Of a stretch of DNA of 64,000 bases, positions 42,261 through 51,202 are shown in pieces (the first letter of the stretch is position 1; every line of letters starts with the position of its first letter). This stretch comes from Flavobacterium poyangense. Its GTDB lineage: Bacteria; Bacteroidota; Bacteroidia; Flavobacteriales; Flavobacteriaceae. The stretch spans positions 514,709-578,708 of the forward strand of contig NZ_JAALLN010000002.1 in the NCBI RefSeq assembly GCF_011751075.1, written 5' to 3'. The notes beneath the pieces were generated by a model. The model was given only the letters and a program-made list of their open reading frames with translations, searched no databases and was not told the DNA's origin. The position numbers were made by a program, and so were the translations under genes.

Positions 42261-44660
42261 ATGCAATTTAAAAGATTTTTTTTGACGATCCTTTTTATGG
42301 TCGTATATTCTACAGTTTACGCTCAAAGTGACAATAATAACAATCTTACAGGTTATGTATTGGGTGATGATAATCAGCCTTTGGCAGGAGCTAAAATTCA
42401 ATTGCAAAACACCACTACTGTATTACAAAGTGATAGCTTAGGGAAATTCGTTTTTCAGAATCTGGAAGTTGGAAAGTACTGGCTTATTGTATCGAAAGAC
42501 AATTATCAGACTCAGGAAATGGCAGTTGTTGTCAATAAGAATTCAAAAGAGAAAATTGTCGTAACGCTAAATTCAAATTCTGTAGTGTTAAATTCGGTTG
42601 ATTTATTCACTAAAACAGTTGAAACCAAAATCAAGGAACAGCCCTTTGCCGTTTCGGTTATCAATACAAAGAAACTGGCAGAGCTTGATGTAGACTTAAA
42701 CCGATTGATGGACGGAACATCCGGTATTCGTGTGCAGGAAACGGGAGGTATGGGATCTGAATTTAACTATTCGATCAACGGATTATCCGGTAAGGCAGTA
42801 AAGATTTTTATAGATGGAATCCCGATGGAAAGTTTTGGTTCCTCTTTTAGTATTAACAATTTTGCGATTAATACAATTGACAGAATCGAAGTTTACAAAG
42901 GAGTTACACCGGTTGCGCTTGGTAGTGATGCCCTTGGAGGTTCTATAAATTTGGTTACACGTACACGTCTTAAAGATTATCTTGATGTGTCACAGACAAT
43001 AGGTTCTTTTAATACATATCGTTCTGCGTTATCCGGAAAATGGCGACATAAATCCGGTTTTACCTTACAGACGAATTCCTTTTTTAATTATTCAGACAAT
43101 AATTATCAGGTATGGGGACCAACTGTAGAAGTCGCCGGAGAAGGGGGGAGACCAATTCCTGGTTATCCGAGATTCAGAAGGTTTAATGACGATTATAAAT
43201 CGTATACTATCAAAGGAGATGTTGGGTTTACCAATGTCAAATGGGCAGATGTTTTCTTGTTCGGATTAACGTTGTCCGATCAGGATCGAGGCATACAGAC
43301 CGGAAGAACGATGGCTTATGTGTATGGAGATGTACGTTATAAGGAGAAATTTGTGATGCCTTCTATAAGATATTCGAAGAAAGGATTTTTGTTTTCAAAT
43401 CTGAATGTTGACTTATATGCTTCTATAAATAAATTAAGAGGGACTACAACAGATACGAGCTCTTATAAATACAATTGGACAGGGAATCCGATTGGTACTG
43501 TGGCCAACGGAGAATTAGGAGGGATTAAAGCATCAAAATCAATTTATTCTTTTCAGGACAACACCAAATTGGTGAGAACAAATTTTGCGTACCAACTTAG
43601 GTCGAATCAGTTGGTAAATTTTAATTATGTGTTCAGCAGTACTTCGAGAAAGGGAAGCGACGCTATTGCAACAGCCGAATGGACAATACCGCTTAGGTAT
43701 CCTCAGGATTTGAGTAAACATATTGCGGGTTTATCTTATGAAATTACTGCTCTTGGTAATCGATGGTCTAATATCTTCTTTAGTAAGTATTTTGCTTACA
43801 ATGCCAATGCTGTTGTTTACGCTTACAACGGTGGCAGCTCTCAGGAAGCGTTTTATCAGAATACTAAAGATCATGCATGGACTTTTGGTTATGCGTCTAA
43901 ATTGTTGCTTCCAAACGAATATACGATAAAGTTTTCTGTAGAGAATGCAGCAAGATTACCCGATGCTTCAGAACTTCTGGGGAATGGGAACACCATTCTA
44001 AATGCGCCGAATTTACAGCCGGAAAGAAGTTTGAATGCCAATGTATCCCTTCAAAAAACGATAGATACTGATATTCAGCATTTAAATTTGGGTTTAAACC
44101 TGTTTTTCCGAAATACAAAAAATTTGATTTGGTTGGGTGAAGGAGATTTATTTGGAACAGCCCGCTACGAAAATTTAGGAAAAATACAAACCCTGGGAGT
44201 TGAGTTTGAAGCAAATTATGCCCGTCAGCAGTGGTTTGAAGCGGCATTTAATTTTACCTATCAGGACATTAGAAATGTACAGCGCTTTGAGACAAATGGT
44301 GCACGAAATCATGTTTACCAGGACAGATTGCGCAATACCCCCTACTTAATGGCAAATGCTGAGGTTAGATTGTTTCTGGATCAGCTGTTTCAAATAAAAC
44401 AAAAAATCTCATTTTTTGCCAGTACTCATTATGTACATCAGTATTATTTGGGCTGGCCAAGTTTGGGTGCTCCGCCCGATAAGATGTATGTGCCTACGCA
44501 ATTTGTGCAGGATGCAGGGTTGGGTTATTCTTTTGGAAATGGTCGTTACAGCATAAATGCAGCCTGTCGTAACCTCTTTGATAAACAAGTCTACGATAAT
44601 TATTTATTGCAAAAACCGGGTAGGTTTTTCAGTCTGAAACTAAGATACTTATTACAATAA
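42261..44660 (+). CDS. TonB-dependent outer-membrane receptor
   Basis: A 799-aa receptor. A signal peptide (ending STVYAQ) precedes a carboxypeptidase-regulatory-like domain (about 28-100, LTGYVLGDDNQPLAGAKIQL), a plug domain (about 120-230: PFAVSVINTKKLAELDVDLN, IEVYKGVTPVALGSDALGGS) and a 22-strand barrel ending in an aromatic residue stretch (FFSLKLRYLLQ). The ligand is not evident, but the FecI/FecR genes upstream and the DUF4374 lipoprotein downstream point to an iron chelate rather than glycan. Confidence 0.92.
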   Translation: MQFKRFFLTILFMVVYSTVYAQSDNNNNLTGYVLGDDNQPLAGAKIQLQNTTTVLQSDSLGKFVFQNLEVGKYWLIVSKDNYQTQEMAVVVNKNSKEKIVVTLNSNSVVLNSVDLFTKTVETKIKEQPFAVSVINTKKLAELDVDLNRLMDGTSGIRVQETGGMGSEFNYSINGLSGKAVKIFIDGIPMESFGSSFSINNFAINTIDRIEVYKGVTPVALGSDALGGSINLVTRTRLKDYLDVSQTIGSFNTYRSALSGKWRHKSGFTLQTNSFFNYSDNNYQVWGPTVEVAGEGGRPIPGYPRFRRFNDDYKSYTIKGDVGFTNVKWADVFLFGLTLSDQDRGIQTGRTMAYVYGDVRYKEKFVMPSIRYSKKGFLFSNLNVDLYASINKLRGTTTDTSSYKYNWTGNPIGTVANGELGGIKASKSIYSFQDNTKLVRTNFAYQLRSNQLVNFNYVFSSTSRKGSDAIATAEWTIPLRYPQDLSKHIAGLSYEITALGNRWSNIFFSKYFAYNANAVVYAYNGGSSQEAFYQNTKDHAWTFGYASKLLLPNEYTIKFSVENAARLPDASELLGNGNTILNAPNLQPERSLNANVSLQKTIDTDIQHLNLGLNLFFRNTKNLIWLGEGDLFGTARYENLGKIQTLGVEFEANYARQQWFEAAFNFTYQDIRNVQRFETNGARNHVYQDRLRNTPYLMANAEVRLFLDQLFQIKQKISFFASTHYVHQYYLGWPSLGAPPDKMYVPTQFVQDAGLGYSFGNGRYSINAACRNLFDKQVYDNYLLQKPGRFFSLKLRYLLQ

Positions 44661-44683
44661 ACAACTTTAATTAATTAAACTAA

Positions 44684-45916
44684 ATGAAAATGAAAACGCT
44701 CTTTAAAAAAACATCCCTACTTTTCTTTTCTGCTCTTTTGCTTTCGGCAGTTACCTCTTGTAGCTCAAAATCAGATGAGCCTGAGTTGGTAGAAAGTGCT
44801 CAACATTTTACTGTTGCAAGCTGGACTCAGGAATTACAATATTTAGCTTCGGTACCTGCATTAACAGAAGGATCTCTTACTTTTAAAGGAAAAGGGTTAG
44901 AGGCTAACGGTTCACGATACATCTGGCACAAGCAATATGTATACTTGATGAATCTTCCGCTAAAGAAATTCATTCAATACGAAATGGGTAAAGATGGTAG
45001 TTTAAAAGAAAAAGCGGCTATATTAACCGATGGTGTTGTGCCAAATTATTTTCAATCATTAAACATTATTGATGACAATACATTGTTGGTATTCGGAGGA
45101 CTGGATAATAACAACGGTACTATAGGCTGGGCCAGAATCAAACTAAATGAATTTGTAATAGAAGCAAAAGGAACTATGACGGTACCTTATGACACAGCAA
45201 AGGCAGGTCTTCAGTTTTTTGTTGGAAAAGGATTTGTAGATAACGGAAAACTTGTTTTAGGAGGTTATTTCTATGATAATGATACAAAATCATATACGGT
45301 AGATGGTGTTAGAGCTTTAGTTTATGATTATCCGGCAATGAACAATATGAAAGTGATCAAAAGCACTGCAACTGAAGGTGGAGTAGGTTACGACTACCTA
45401 CATTCATTAGATAAAGATGAAGAAGGCAATCATTATTTTGTAGCCAGTGCCGGTAAATTCTGGACAGGAGTTGGTGGAAAATCAGGTGTTGTGCGAATCA
45501 AAAAAGGAACAGCAGAATTTGACAAAGATTATTTTATCGATGTTACTACGCCATTAGGAAAACAAGCTTGTCTGATGGGGATAAATTATGTGGGTAACGG
45601 GATTGCTATTGGTACAGTACAATACGAAGAATTAATGACTTCAGTTAGAGATCGATTAAAAAACGTAGGACAATTGGTTAGAATTGATTTGAAAAACAAA
45701 ACAGTTTCTTTGATCAATACACCATTAAGCCCGGTTTCTATGGTTCGTTCACCATTGGTACACAAAGGAAAATACTACACTGCAATTACTCCTATTGATG
45801 CTGCGGCAGCAATTTATGAAGTAGATCCTGCAACAGGAACTTTCAAAAGAGGTCTTACATTAGATGGCGGAGGTTCTGTTAATGTTCAATTAATAGCGCC
45901 ACACCCAACAAAATAA
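44684..45916 (+). CDS. DUF4374 lipoprotein, candidate surface chelate-binding partner
   Basis: A 410-aa lipoprotein. The leader ends LLLSAVTSCSSKSDEPE with Cys26 as the lipidation site and acidic residues behind it, as in surface-exported lipoproteins. The mature part is beta-propeller-like with repeated GG/DG turns and matches the DUF4374 type by context and outline. It lies 24 nt after the TonB receptor stop. In Bacteroides the XusB lipoprotein next to the XusA receptor binds siderophores; this pair may work similarly (recalled, inferred). ATG 44684 is used; 44690 is also possible. Confidence 0.8.
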   Translation: MKMKTLFKKTSLLFFSALLLSAVTSCSSKSDEPELVESAQHFTVASWTQELQYLASVPALTEGSLTFKGKGLEANGSRYIWHKQYVYLMNLPLKKFIQYEMGKDGSLKEKAAILTDGVVPNYFQSLNIIDDNTLLVFGGLDNNNGTIGWARIKLNEFVIEAKGTMTVPYDTAKAGLQFFVGKGFVDNGKLVLGGYFYDNDTKSYTVDGVRALVYDYPAMNNMKVIKSTATEGGVGYDYLHSLDKDEEGNHYFVASAGKFWTGVGGKSGVVRIKKGTAEFDKDYFIDVTTPLGKQACLMGINYVGNGIAIGTVQYEELMTSVRDRLKNVGQLVRIDLKNKTVSLINTPLSPVSMVRSPLVHKGKYYTAITPIDAAAAIYEVDPATGTFKRGLTLDGGGSVNVQLIAPHPTK

Positions 45917-45925
45917 TAACATACT

Positions 45926-45953
45926 TAAAAGCTCCCAATTCGGGAGCTTTTTG
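45926..45953 (+). terminator. Rho-independent terminator
   Basis: AAAAGCTCCC and GGGAGCTTTT form a 10-bp stem with a 5-nt loop and T-run, 11 nt after the DUF4374 stop codon. Confidence 0.88.
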
Positions 45954-46029
45954 TTTTTTAAAGGAGTTTGTGTAGTTTTAGTTTTGTCTCCTATTTCTTT
46001 TAAATACTTTGTGAAACTGTTGTTTTTAT

Positions 46030-46232
46030 CTTAACCGCAAGGTGCGCAAAGTTTTACGCAAAGACTCAAAGTTTCTCTCGCAGATTCGGCAGATTTATTT
46101 TTATCGAAATAACAAAACAAAAATATCAGCTTAATCTACTTAATCTGCGTGAAAAAATGCCCAGCAAAGCTTTGCGAACCTTGCGATATAGATAAACAAA
46201 AATCCTTGCGCCCCTTGCGGTTAAAATAAAAA
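46030..46232. repeat. Interspersed repeat with inverted ends (TTAACCGCAAGG ... CCTTGCGGTTAA)
   Basis: TTAACCGCAAGGTGCGCAAAG at the left is mirrored by AATCCTTGCGCC and CTTGCGGTTAAAATAAA at the right. The middle carries AGATTCGGCAGATTTATT, AATCTACTTAATCTGCGTG and GCTTTGCGAACCTTGCGA words. Another copy lies at 46560-46682, with partial forms at 49080-49400 and 56415-56460. No ORF of its own. Confidence 0.75.
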
Positions 46233-46257
46233 AACGTGAGTTCTTAAAATTTGGAAT

Positions 46258-46449
46258 CTATTTCTCAGGTTTATTTCTATAGTCTTTAATCAGAATAAAA
46301 ATAGAAAAAGCAAAGACGATACTATAAAGAATAGCCAAGCCGTTGTGCTCAAATTTTAGTTTTTCAAAATCGAACTGCTTATACAAGGTACTCCCCAGAA
46401 TGATGGCTACAATTAAAAAGATAAAGTTTAGCGATTTCTTAGTTTTCAT
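46258..46449 (-). CDS. Small two-helix membrane protein
   Basis: A 63-aa protein with two TM helices (about 8-24 and 38-55) and a basic tail. It resembles small, uncharacterised Flavobacterium membrane proteins, but I do not recognise a family. It lies alone between two repeat elements. Length and ATG are plausible; coding status is moderately supported by the hydrophobic pattern. Confidence 0.55.
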   Translation of the reverse strand: MKTKKSLNFIFLIVAIILGSTLYKQFDFEKLKFEHNGLAILYSIVFAFSIFILIKDYRNKPEK

Positions 46450-46559
46450 ATTTTAATGGTTTACGATGGTTTCAATTAAAAATGGTATGGTAAAGAAGTG
46501 ATTATTTCTAACCCGAGTTACGGGTAAATTTAGAAAAAATCTGAATAAACTTTTTGTTT

Positions 46560-46682
46560 ATTTAACCACAAGGGACATAAAGGGTTAAGCAAAGTACACA
46601 GAGATTTTTTCTAAAATAAAGCTTTGCGAACCTTGCGTACAAGAATAGCAAAATCCTTGCGCTCTTTGCGGTTAAAATAAAC
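46560..46682. repeat. Interspersed repeat, second copy (TTAACCACAAGGG ... CTTTGCGGTTAA)
   Basis: The same element type as 46030-46232: inverted ends around AAGCTTTGCGAACCTTGCGT-like words, shorter and diverged. It sits next to the tRNA-Leu terminator. Confidence 0.65.
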
Positions 46683-46734
46683 GGTACATTTTGATATAGG
46701 GGAGGACTGAATTTTGCAGATAATCTAAAAACCA

Positions 46735-46763
46735 AAAAAGCCTCTTCTTTCGAAGAGGCTTTT
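46735..46763 (-). terminator. Terminator of tRNA-Leu
   Basis: AAAAGCCTCTTC and GAAGAGGCTTTT pair closely with a 3-nt loop, immediately 3' of the tRNA on the minus strand. Confidence 0.85.
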
Positions 46764-46764
46764 G

Positions 46765-46844
46765 TACCCGGAGCCGGAGTCGAACCGGCACGGTTTCCCA
46801 CAGGTGTTTGAGACCAGCGCGTCTACCAATTCCGCCATCCGGGC
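46765..46844 (-). tRNA. tRNA-Leu (anticodon CAA)
   Basis: The minus strand begins GCCCGGATGGCGGAATTGG, the class II Leu start with D-loop TGGTAGACGCG. The anticodon loop is CTCAAAC, giving CAA (reads UUG). A short variable arm precedes the T-arm GGTTCGACTCC, and the acceptor GCCCGGA pairs with TCCGGGT followed by discriminator A. No CCA is encoded. A terminator follows directly. Confidence 0.95.
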
Positions 46845-47014
46845 TTAGCAGACGAAAAAACAATCAAAAAAGCGATTATTTTAACGCAATAGAATAAGTA
46901 ATTATGAGGTCATAACTGTGCTTATTCCTTTAACACGGTGCAAATGTAGAAAATATTTTTAAATGAACTACTAAAAATACTTAAATTTTTCCTTTCAGTG
47001 TCCAATAAATTTTC

Positions 47015-47022
47015 TAAATTTG
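47015..47022 (+). promoter_or_regulatory. -7 box of prs
   Basis: TAAATTTG is an exact TAnnTTTG match. The predicted start near 47028 gives a leader of about 110 nt before the prs ATG at 47141. Confidence 0.55.
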
Positions 47023-47140
47023 CACCTCGTTAAAACGAAGCACACACAACTAACTACACCCGAGGCATTTATACAGGTCTTGCTTTATGTAAAAAAAAGT
47101 GAATTGTATAGAGGCAGCGGAGCAAAAACAACAAATTATA

Positions 47141-48082
47141 ATGTCGCACCTAGAACCAGAAGCTAAAATTTTTGCTTGTTCACAAAGTGTTTATCTTGCA
47201 GAAAAAATTGCAGAACAATACGGAATTCCGTTAGGGAAAGTAACGATGTCAACGTACAGTGATGGAGAATTTCAGCCATCATACGAAGAATCAATTAGAG
47301 GATTACGTGTTTTTATTGTCTGTTCGACATTTCCAACAGCCGATAATTTGATGGAATTGTTACTAATGATTGACGCAGCAAAGCGTGCATCAGCAAGACA
47401 TATTACAGCTGTTATGCCTTATTTCGGTTGGGCAAGACAGGATAGAAAAGACAAACCGAGAGTTCCGATTGGAGCGAAATTAGTAGCTAATTTATTAGAT
47501 GCTGCCGGAGCGACAAGAGTAATGACAATGGATTTACACGCAGATCAAATCCAGGGGTTTTTCGAAAAACCGGTAGATCATTTATTTGCCTCTACCATCT
47601 TTTTACCATACGTAGAAAGTTTAAAGTTAGAAAATCTAACAATTGCATCTCCGGATATGGGAGGTTCAAAAAGAGCATATGCTTACTCTAAGTTTCTGGA
47701 ATCAGATGTAGTAATCTGTTACAAACAAAGAAAAGCAGCCAACGTTATTGATACTATGGAGCTGATTGGTGAAGTAAAAGGACGTAACGTAATACTGGTA
47801 GACGATATGATCGATACGGGTGGAACATTAGCGAAAGCAGCAGATTTAATGATCGAAAAAGGAGCATTAAGTGTTAGAGCAATTTGTACTCACGCTATTT
47901 TATCAGGTGATGCCTACAATAAAATTGAAAATTCGAAATTAAGCGAATTAATCGTTACCGATTCTATTCCTTTAAAGAGAGAATCAAAGAAAATCAAAGT
48001 GGTGAGTTGTGCGCCTCTTTTTGCAGAAGTTATGCACATGGTGCACCACAACAATTCCATTAGTGGAAAATTCATAATGTAA
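47141..48082 (+). CDS. prs: Ribose-phosphate pyrophosphokinase
   Basis: A 313-aa PRPP synthase from ATG 47141 (MSHLEPEAKIFACSQSV). The ATP site MPYFGWARQDRKDKPR, metal-binding MDLHADQIQGFF and PRPP loop VILVDDMIDTGGTL are present. It makes PRPP for purine, pyrimidine, His, Trp and NAD synthesis. The frame is open 14 codons upstream to a GTG at 47099, but the family starts at the chosen ATG. The rplY/ctc gene follows, as often seen in bacteria. Confidence 0.95.
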   Translation: MSHLEPEAKIFACSQSVYLAEKIAEQYGIPLGKVTMSTYSDGEFQPSYEESIRGLRVFIVCSTFPTADNLMELLLMIDAAKRASARHITAVMPYFGWARQDRKDKPRVPIGAKLVANLLDAAGATRVMTMDLHADQIQGFFEKPVDHLFASTIFLPYVESLKLENLTIASPDMGGSKRAYAYSKFLESDVVICYKQRKAANVIDTMELIGEVKGRNVILVDDMIDTGGTLAKAADLMIEKGALSVRAICTHAILSGDAYNKIENSKLSELIVTDSIPLKRESKKIKVVSCAPLFAEVMHMVHHNNSISGKFIM

Positions 48083-48207
48083 AAAGCGATAGGCTTTAGA
48101 CTTTAAGTCATAAGCGATTTGATTATTTACATTAAAAAAGCTACAGCCTAGTGCTAATAGCTTACAACAAAATAGAATATTTATTAATAACTATATTTTT
48201 TTTTACA

Positions 48208-48819
48208 ATGAAATCGATTACAATTAAAGGATCAGAAAGAGAAAGCGTGGGCAAAGTGTCAACTAAAGCCTTACGTAATGCTGGAGCGGTTCCTTGCGTG
48301 TTATACGGAGGAAATCAAGCAGTACACTTCTCAGCAGACGCTGCAGCGTTCAAAAACTTGGTTTATACTCCAAACGCACACACAGTTGTGATTGAGCTTG
48401 GAAAAGGAAAATCATTTACAGCTATTTTACAGGATATCCAGGTACACCCGGTATCTGATAAAATCTTACACATTGACTTCTTTCAATTATTTGATGACAA
48501 AGAAATCACTATGGAAGTTCCTGTGAAAATCGTTGGTACATCTAAAGGTGTTCTTGCAGGTGGTGTTTTACGTTTAAACCAACGTAAATTAAAAGTTAAA
48601 GCTTTACCTAAAAATCTTCCTGATTTTGTTGAAGCTGACATTACTCCACTTGAAATGGGTAACAAATTATATGTTACTAAAGTTGGTTCACCAGAATACA
48701 AAGTTATGCACCCGGACAACACTGTTGTTGCTCAGGTAAGAATTTCTCGTGCTGCTATGAAAGCTGCTCAAGAAGCTGCAAAAGCTGCAAAAGCACCAGC
48801 AAAAGGAAAGAAAAAATAA
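48208..48819 (+). CDS. rplY: 50S ribosomal protein L25/general stress protein Ctc
   Basis: About 203 aa from ATG 48208 ([16 protein letters not shown]). The N-terminal L25 domain binds 5S rRNA ([35 protein letters not shown]), a C-terminal beta domain (about 95-185) follows, and the tail is Ala/Lys-rich ([14 protein letters not shown]). This is the long Ctc form. It is linked to prs, as in many genomes. The frame continues upstream to 48151, but the family opening supports 48208. Confidence 0.95.
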   Translation: MKSITIKGSERESVGKVSTKALRNAGAVPCVLYGGNQAVHFSADAAAFKNLVYTPNAHTVVIELGKGKSFTAILQDIQVHPVSDKILHIDFFQLFDDKEITMEVPVKIVGTSKGVLAGGVLRLNQRKLKVKALPKNLPDFVEADITPLEMGNKLYVTKVGSPEYKVMHPDNTVVAQVRISRAAMKAAQEAAKAAKAPAKGKKK

Positions 48820-48839
48820 TTTTTTTCAATTCAAATTAC

Positions 48840-48872
48840 AAAAGCATCAGTTGCAAAACTGGTGCTTTTTTT
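48840..48872 (+). terminator. Rho-independent terminator after rplY
   Basis: AAAAGCATCAGTT and AACTGGTGCTTTT pair with one G-U and a short loop, followed by a T-run, 21 nt after the rplY stop. Confidence 0.85.
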
Positions 48873-48887
48873 GTGCTTTTTTTTTAG

Positions 48888-49400
48888 AGGTTCTGAGTTG
48901 CTGAGGTTCTGAGTTTCTGAGAAAAAGTTTGTTTTAAATTGTTGTTTGTTTTCTGGCTTTGTGATTCTGAAATCTATGCAGGCCTTTTTACTCAGTCAGA
49001 TTTGCTTCGCCAGTTCGTTATCGCTCCGGTAGCAGATCTATTCGAATTGTTTTTATCGAAACCACAAAAAATATCAGCATAATCTGCAAAATCAGCGTGA
49101 AAAAAAACTTTGCGCTTTTGCGTCTTTGCGAGAAATTTGCTCACGCAGATTTATCAGATCTATTGGGATTGTTTTTATCGAAATCACAAAAAAATATCAG
49201 CATAATCTGCAAAATCAGCGTGAAAAAAAAACTTTGCGGTTTTGCGGTTTTGCGAGAAATTTGCTCACGCAGATTTATCAGATCTATTGGGATTGTTTTT
49301 ATCGAAACACAAAAATATATCAGCATAATCTGCAAAATCAGCGTGAAAAAACTTTGCGCTTTTGCGTCTTTGCGAGAAATTTACTCACGCAAAATGTCAC
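48888..49400. repeat. Tandem array of about 120-bp units made of interspersed-repeat words
   Basis: Units starting ACTTTGCG at 49108, 49231 and 49351 (periods 123 and 120) carry TTTGCGAGAAATTTGCTCACGCAG, ATTTATCAGATCTATTGGGATTG-like and CAGCATAATCTGCAAAATCAGCG words in order; a diverged, interrupted copy precedes at about 49005-49107. Around 48893-48922 there is also a short GAGGTTCTGAGTTGCTGAGG duplication. Spurious ORFs run through the array but show no protein-like composition, so I call no gene. Confidence 0.85.
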
Positions 49401-49412
49401 CCCGACATTAAG

Positions 49413-49444
49413 TTTGTCACATTCCTTAATTAAGTTTATTTTTG
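49413..49444 (+). promoter_or_regulatory. Complete Bacteroidota promoter ahead of pth
   Basis: TTTG at 49413-49416 and TATTTTTG at 49437-49444 are separated by 20 bp, fitting the TTTG-N19-21-TAnnTTTG consensus. The predicted start near 49450 falls on the first pth ATG (49449), which argues for leaderless translation or for a start at ATG 49509. Confidence 0.65.
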
Positions 49445-49448
49445 TTCC

Positions 49449-50075
49449 ATGATAAAATGGATACAAAACCTGTTTTCATCAGCTAAAACAGAAGAGAATA
49501 TAGATTATATGAAGAAATATTTAATCGTAGGATTAGGCAACATAGGAGCTGAATACGTAAACACAAGACATAATATAGGGTTTAAGGTTTTAGATTTTTT
49601 AGCTAAAAAAGAAAGCCTTTCTTTTGAAACGGTAAAACTTGGTGCCCTTGCCGAATATAAATTTAAAGGAAGAACCTTTTTTCTTTTAAAACCCAATACC
49701 TACATGAATTTAAGTGGTAAGGCTGTGAAATATTGGATGGATAAAGAAAATATTCCATTAGAAAATATTTTGGTCATTACCGATGATTTAAACCTTTCTT
49801 TCGGGACGATTCGGATCAAACCAAAAGGAAGTGACGGAGGACACAACGGACTAAAAAACATCAACCTTGTGCTGAATACTCAAAATTATACCCGTTTTAG
49901 ATTTGGTATCAGTGACCAATTCAAAAAAGGACAGCAGGTAGATTATGTTTTAGGAGACTGGGATGAAGAAGAAAAAGCAAAATTACCGGAGCGTCTCGAA
50001 ATGTCATCTGAAATTATTAAATCATTTGGAACGGCAGGGTTAGAGAATACAATGACTTCTTTTAACGGAAAGTAA
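49449..50075 (+). CDS. pth: Peptidyl-tRNA hydrolase
   Basis: 208 aa from the first ATG, or 188 aa from ATG 49509 (MKKYLIVGLGNIG). Catalytic His is in NTRHNIGF, Asn in KPNTYMNLSG, Asp in ITDDLNL and SDGGHNGLKN is the substrate loop. It recycles peptidyl-tRNA from stalled ribosomes. The standard bacterial length (about 190 aa) and the promoter position favour the internal start; the 20-residue extension could still be genuine in Flavobacterium. Both are compatible with the data. Confidence 0.95.
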   Translation: MIKWIQNLFSSAKTEENIDYMKKYLIVGLGNIGAEYVNTRHNIGFKVLDFLAKKESLSFETVKLGALAEYKFKGRTFFLLKPNTYMNLSGKAVKYWMDKENIPLENILVITDDLNLSFGTIRIKPKGSDGGHNGLKNINLVLNTQNYTRFRFGISDQFKKGQQVDYVLGDWDEEEKAKLPERLEMSSEIIKSFGTAGLENTMTSFNGK

Positions 50076-50170
50076 AGAGTTGCAGTTGTTTATGTTTTTA
50101 AATGCCGAATCATCAATTAATCAAATTGAATTATAACGAAATAGTATTTCCTATTCCAAAGTTAAATGTT

Positions 50171-50178
50171 TAAATTTG
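50171..50178 (+). promoter_or_regulatory. -7 box of the superoxide dismutase gene
   Basis: TAAATTTG matches TAnnTTTG exactly, with the ATG 36 nt downstream at 50214. Confidence 0.5.
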
Positions 50179-50213
50179 GGATAAATAATTATAAATCATA
50201 AAATCATAATACC

Positions 50214-50822
50214 ATGGCTTTTGAATTACCACAATTACCTTATGCATATGATGCATTAGAACCACATATTGATGCTCGTACAATGGAAATTCACCATTCA
50301 AAACATCATAATGCTTACACAACAAATCTTAATGCAGCAATCGCAGGAACAGATTTAGAAGGAAAAACAATCGAAAACATCTTAATCAATTTAGATAAAT
50401 CAAACGCTGCAGTTCGTAATAATGGTGGGGGATTCTATAATCACAATTTATTCTGGACAGTAATGGCTCCAAATGGTGGTGGATTACCAACAGGAGATTT
50501 ATTAGCTGCAATCGAAGCTTCTTTTGGAACTTTTGAAGAGTTTAAAGCAAAATTCGCTAAAGCCGGAGCAACTCAATTTGGTTCAGGATGGGCTTGGTTA
50601 TGTGTACACAAAGGTGGAAAATTAGATGTTTGTGGAACTCCAAATCAAGATAATCCATTAATGCCGGAAGTAGGCTGTGGAGGAACACCTATTTTAGGAA
50701 TGGATGTTTGGGAGCACGCTTATTACTTACACTACCAAAACAGAAGACCGGATTATATTGAAGCTTTCTTCAGTGTAATTAACTGGACAGAAGTAGCAAG
50801 AAGATTTGCTTTAGATAAATAG
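50214..50822 (+). CDS. sodA: Superoxide dismutase, Mn-type signature
   Basis: A 202-aa Fe/Mn superoxide dismutase without a signal peptide. Metal ligands are His in [11 protein letters not shown], His in [11 protein letters not shown], and Asp/His in [11 protein letters not shown]. The GGGFYNH Gly and the Gln in TPNQDNPLM match the Mn-type arrangement rather than Fe-type, though cambialistic use is possible. It dismutates superoxide in the cytoplasm. A single gene with its own terminator at 50841. Confidence 0.94.
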   Translation: MAFELPQLPYAYDALEPHIDARTMEIHHSKHHNAYTTNLNAAIAGTDLEGKTIENILINLDKSNAAVRNNGGGFYNHNLFWTVMAPNGGGLPTGDLLAAIEASFGTFEEFKAKFAKAGATQFGSGWAWLCVHKGGKLDVCGTPNQDNPLMPEVGCGGTPILGMDVWEHAYYLHYQNRRPDYIEAFFSVINWTEVARRFALDK

Positions 50823-50840
50823 TCTTTTCGCATGATATAG

Positions 50841-50879
50841 AAACCCGATTAATTCGTAAAGAGTTAATCGGGTTTTTTT
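50841..50879 (+). terminator. Rho-independent terminator after sodA
   Basis: AAACCCGATTAA and TTAATCGGGTTT form a 12-bp stem with a 10-nt loop, then a T-run. Confidence 0.88.
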
Positions 50880-50941
50880 ATGACTGTTTTTTCGGGTCGG
50901 TTTCAAAGAGGGTGTGTGTGTTGTATAGACACACCTCGTTC

Positions 50942-51055
50942 TTTCATGTCATTTCGACGCAAGGAGAAATCACACTAGAAACTCCACACAGTATGTTGCC
51001 AATCTTTGCTGAATTACTGGTGTGATTCCTCATTCTTAGGAATGACAATTGCTGC
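50942..51055. repeat. Interspersed inverted-repeat element (GTCATTTCGACG...)
   Basis: TGTCATTTCGACG, GGAGAAATCACAC and AACTCC words on the left are mirrored by TGTGATTCCTC and GGAATGACA on the right. I recall this layout as a dispersed element of Flavobacterium genomes. A partial relative (TGTCATAAATGACAAG) follows at about 51102-51120. Confidence 0.65.
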
Positions 51056-51202
51056 TTGTTATTGGTTAGAAGTACTGAGTTGTTGCATAGCCCTCTCTCC
51101 TTTGTCATAAATGACAAGATTGCGCTTATTACGGTTGGAATTTGGACTCGAGCGATAGCGAACAGGCGAAGCAATTTAGAAAAAATTGGAATTTCCACCA
51201 TC

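Noticed and set aside
46562-46863. 79-aa and 63-aa ORFs across the tRNA-Leu
   Set aside because: They cover the tRNA and its terminator; the RNA gene explains the sequence.
48888-49400. Possible CRISPR array
   Set aside because: Units are about 120 bp with no unique spacers between constant short repeats, and no cas gene is nearby.
49097-49452. Two overlapping ORFs of 104 and 108 aa
   Set aside because: They run through a tandem repeat array, repeat the same words in different frames and have no protein-like features.
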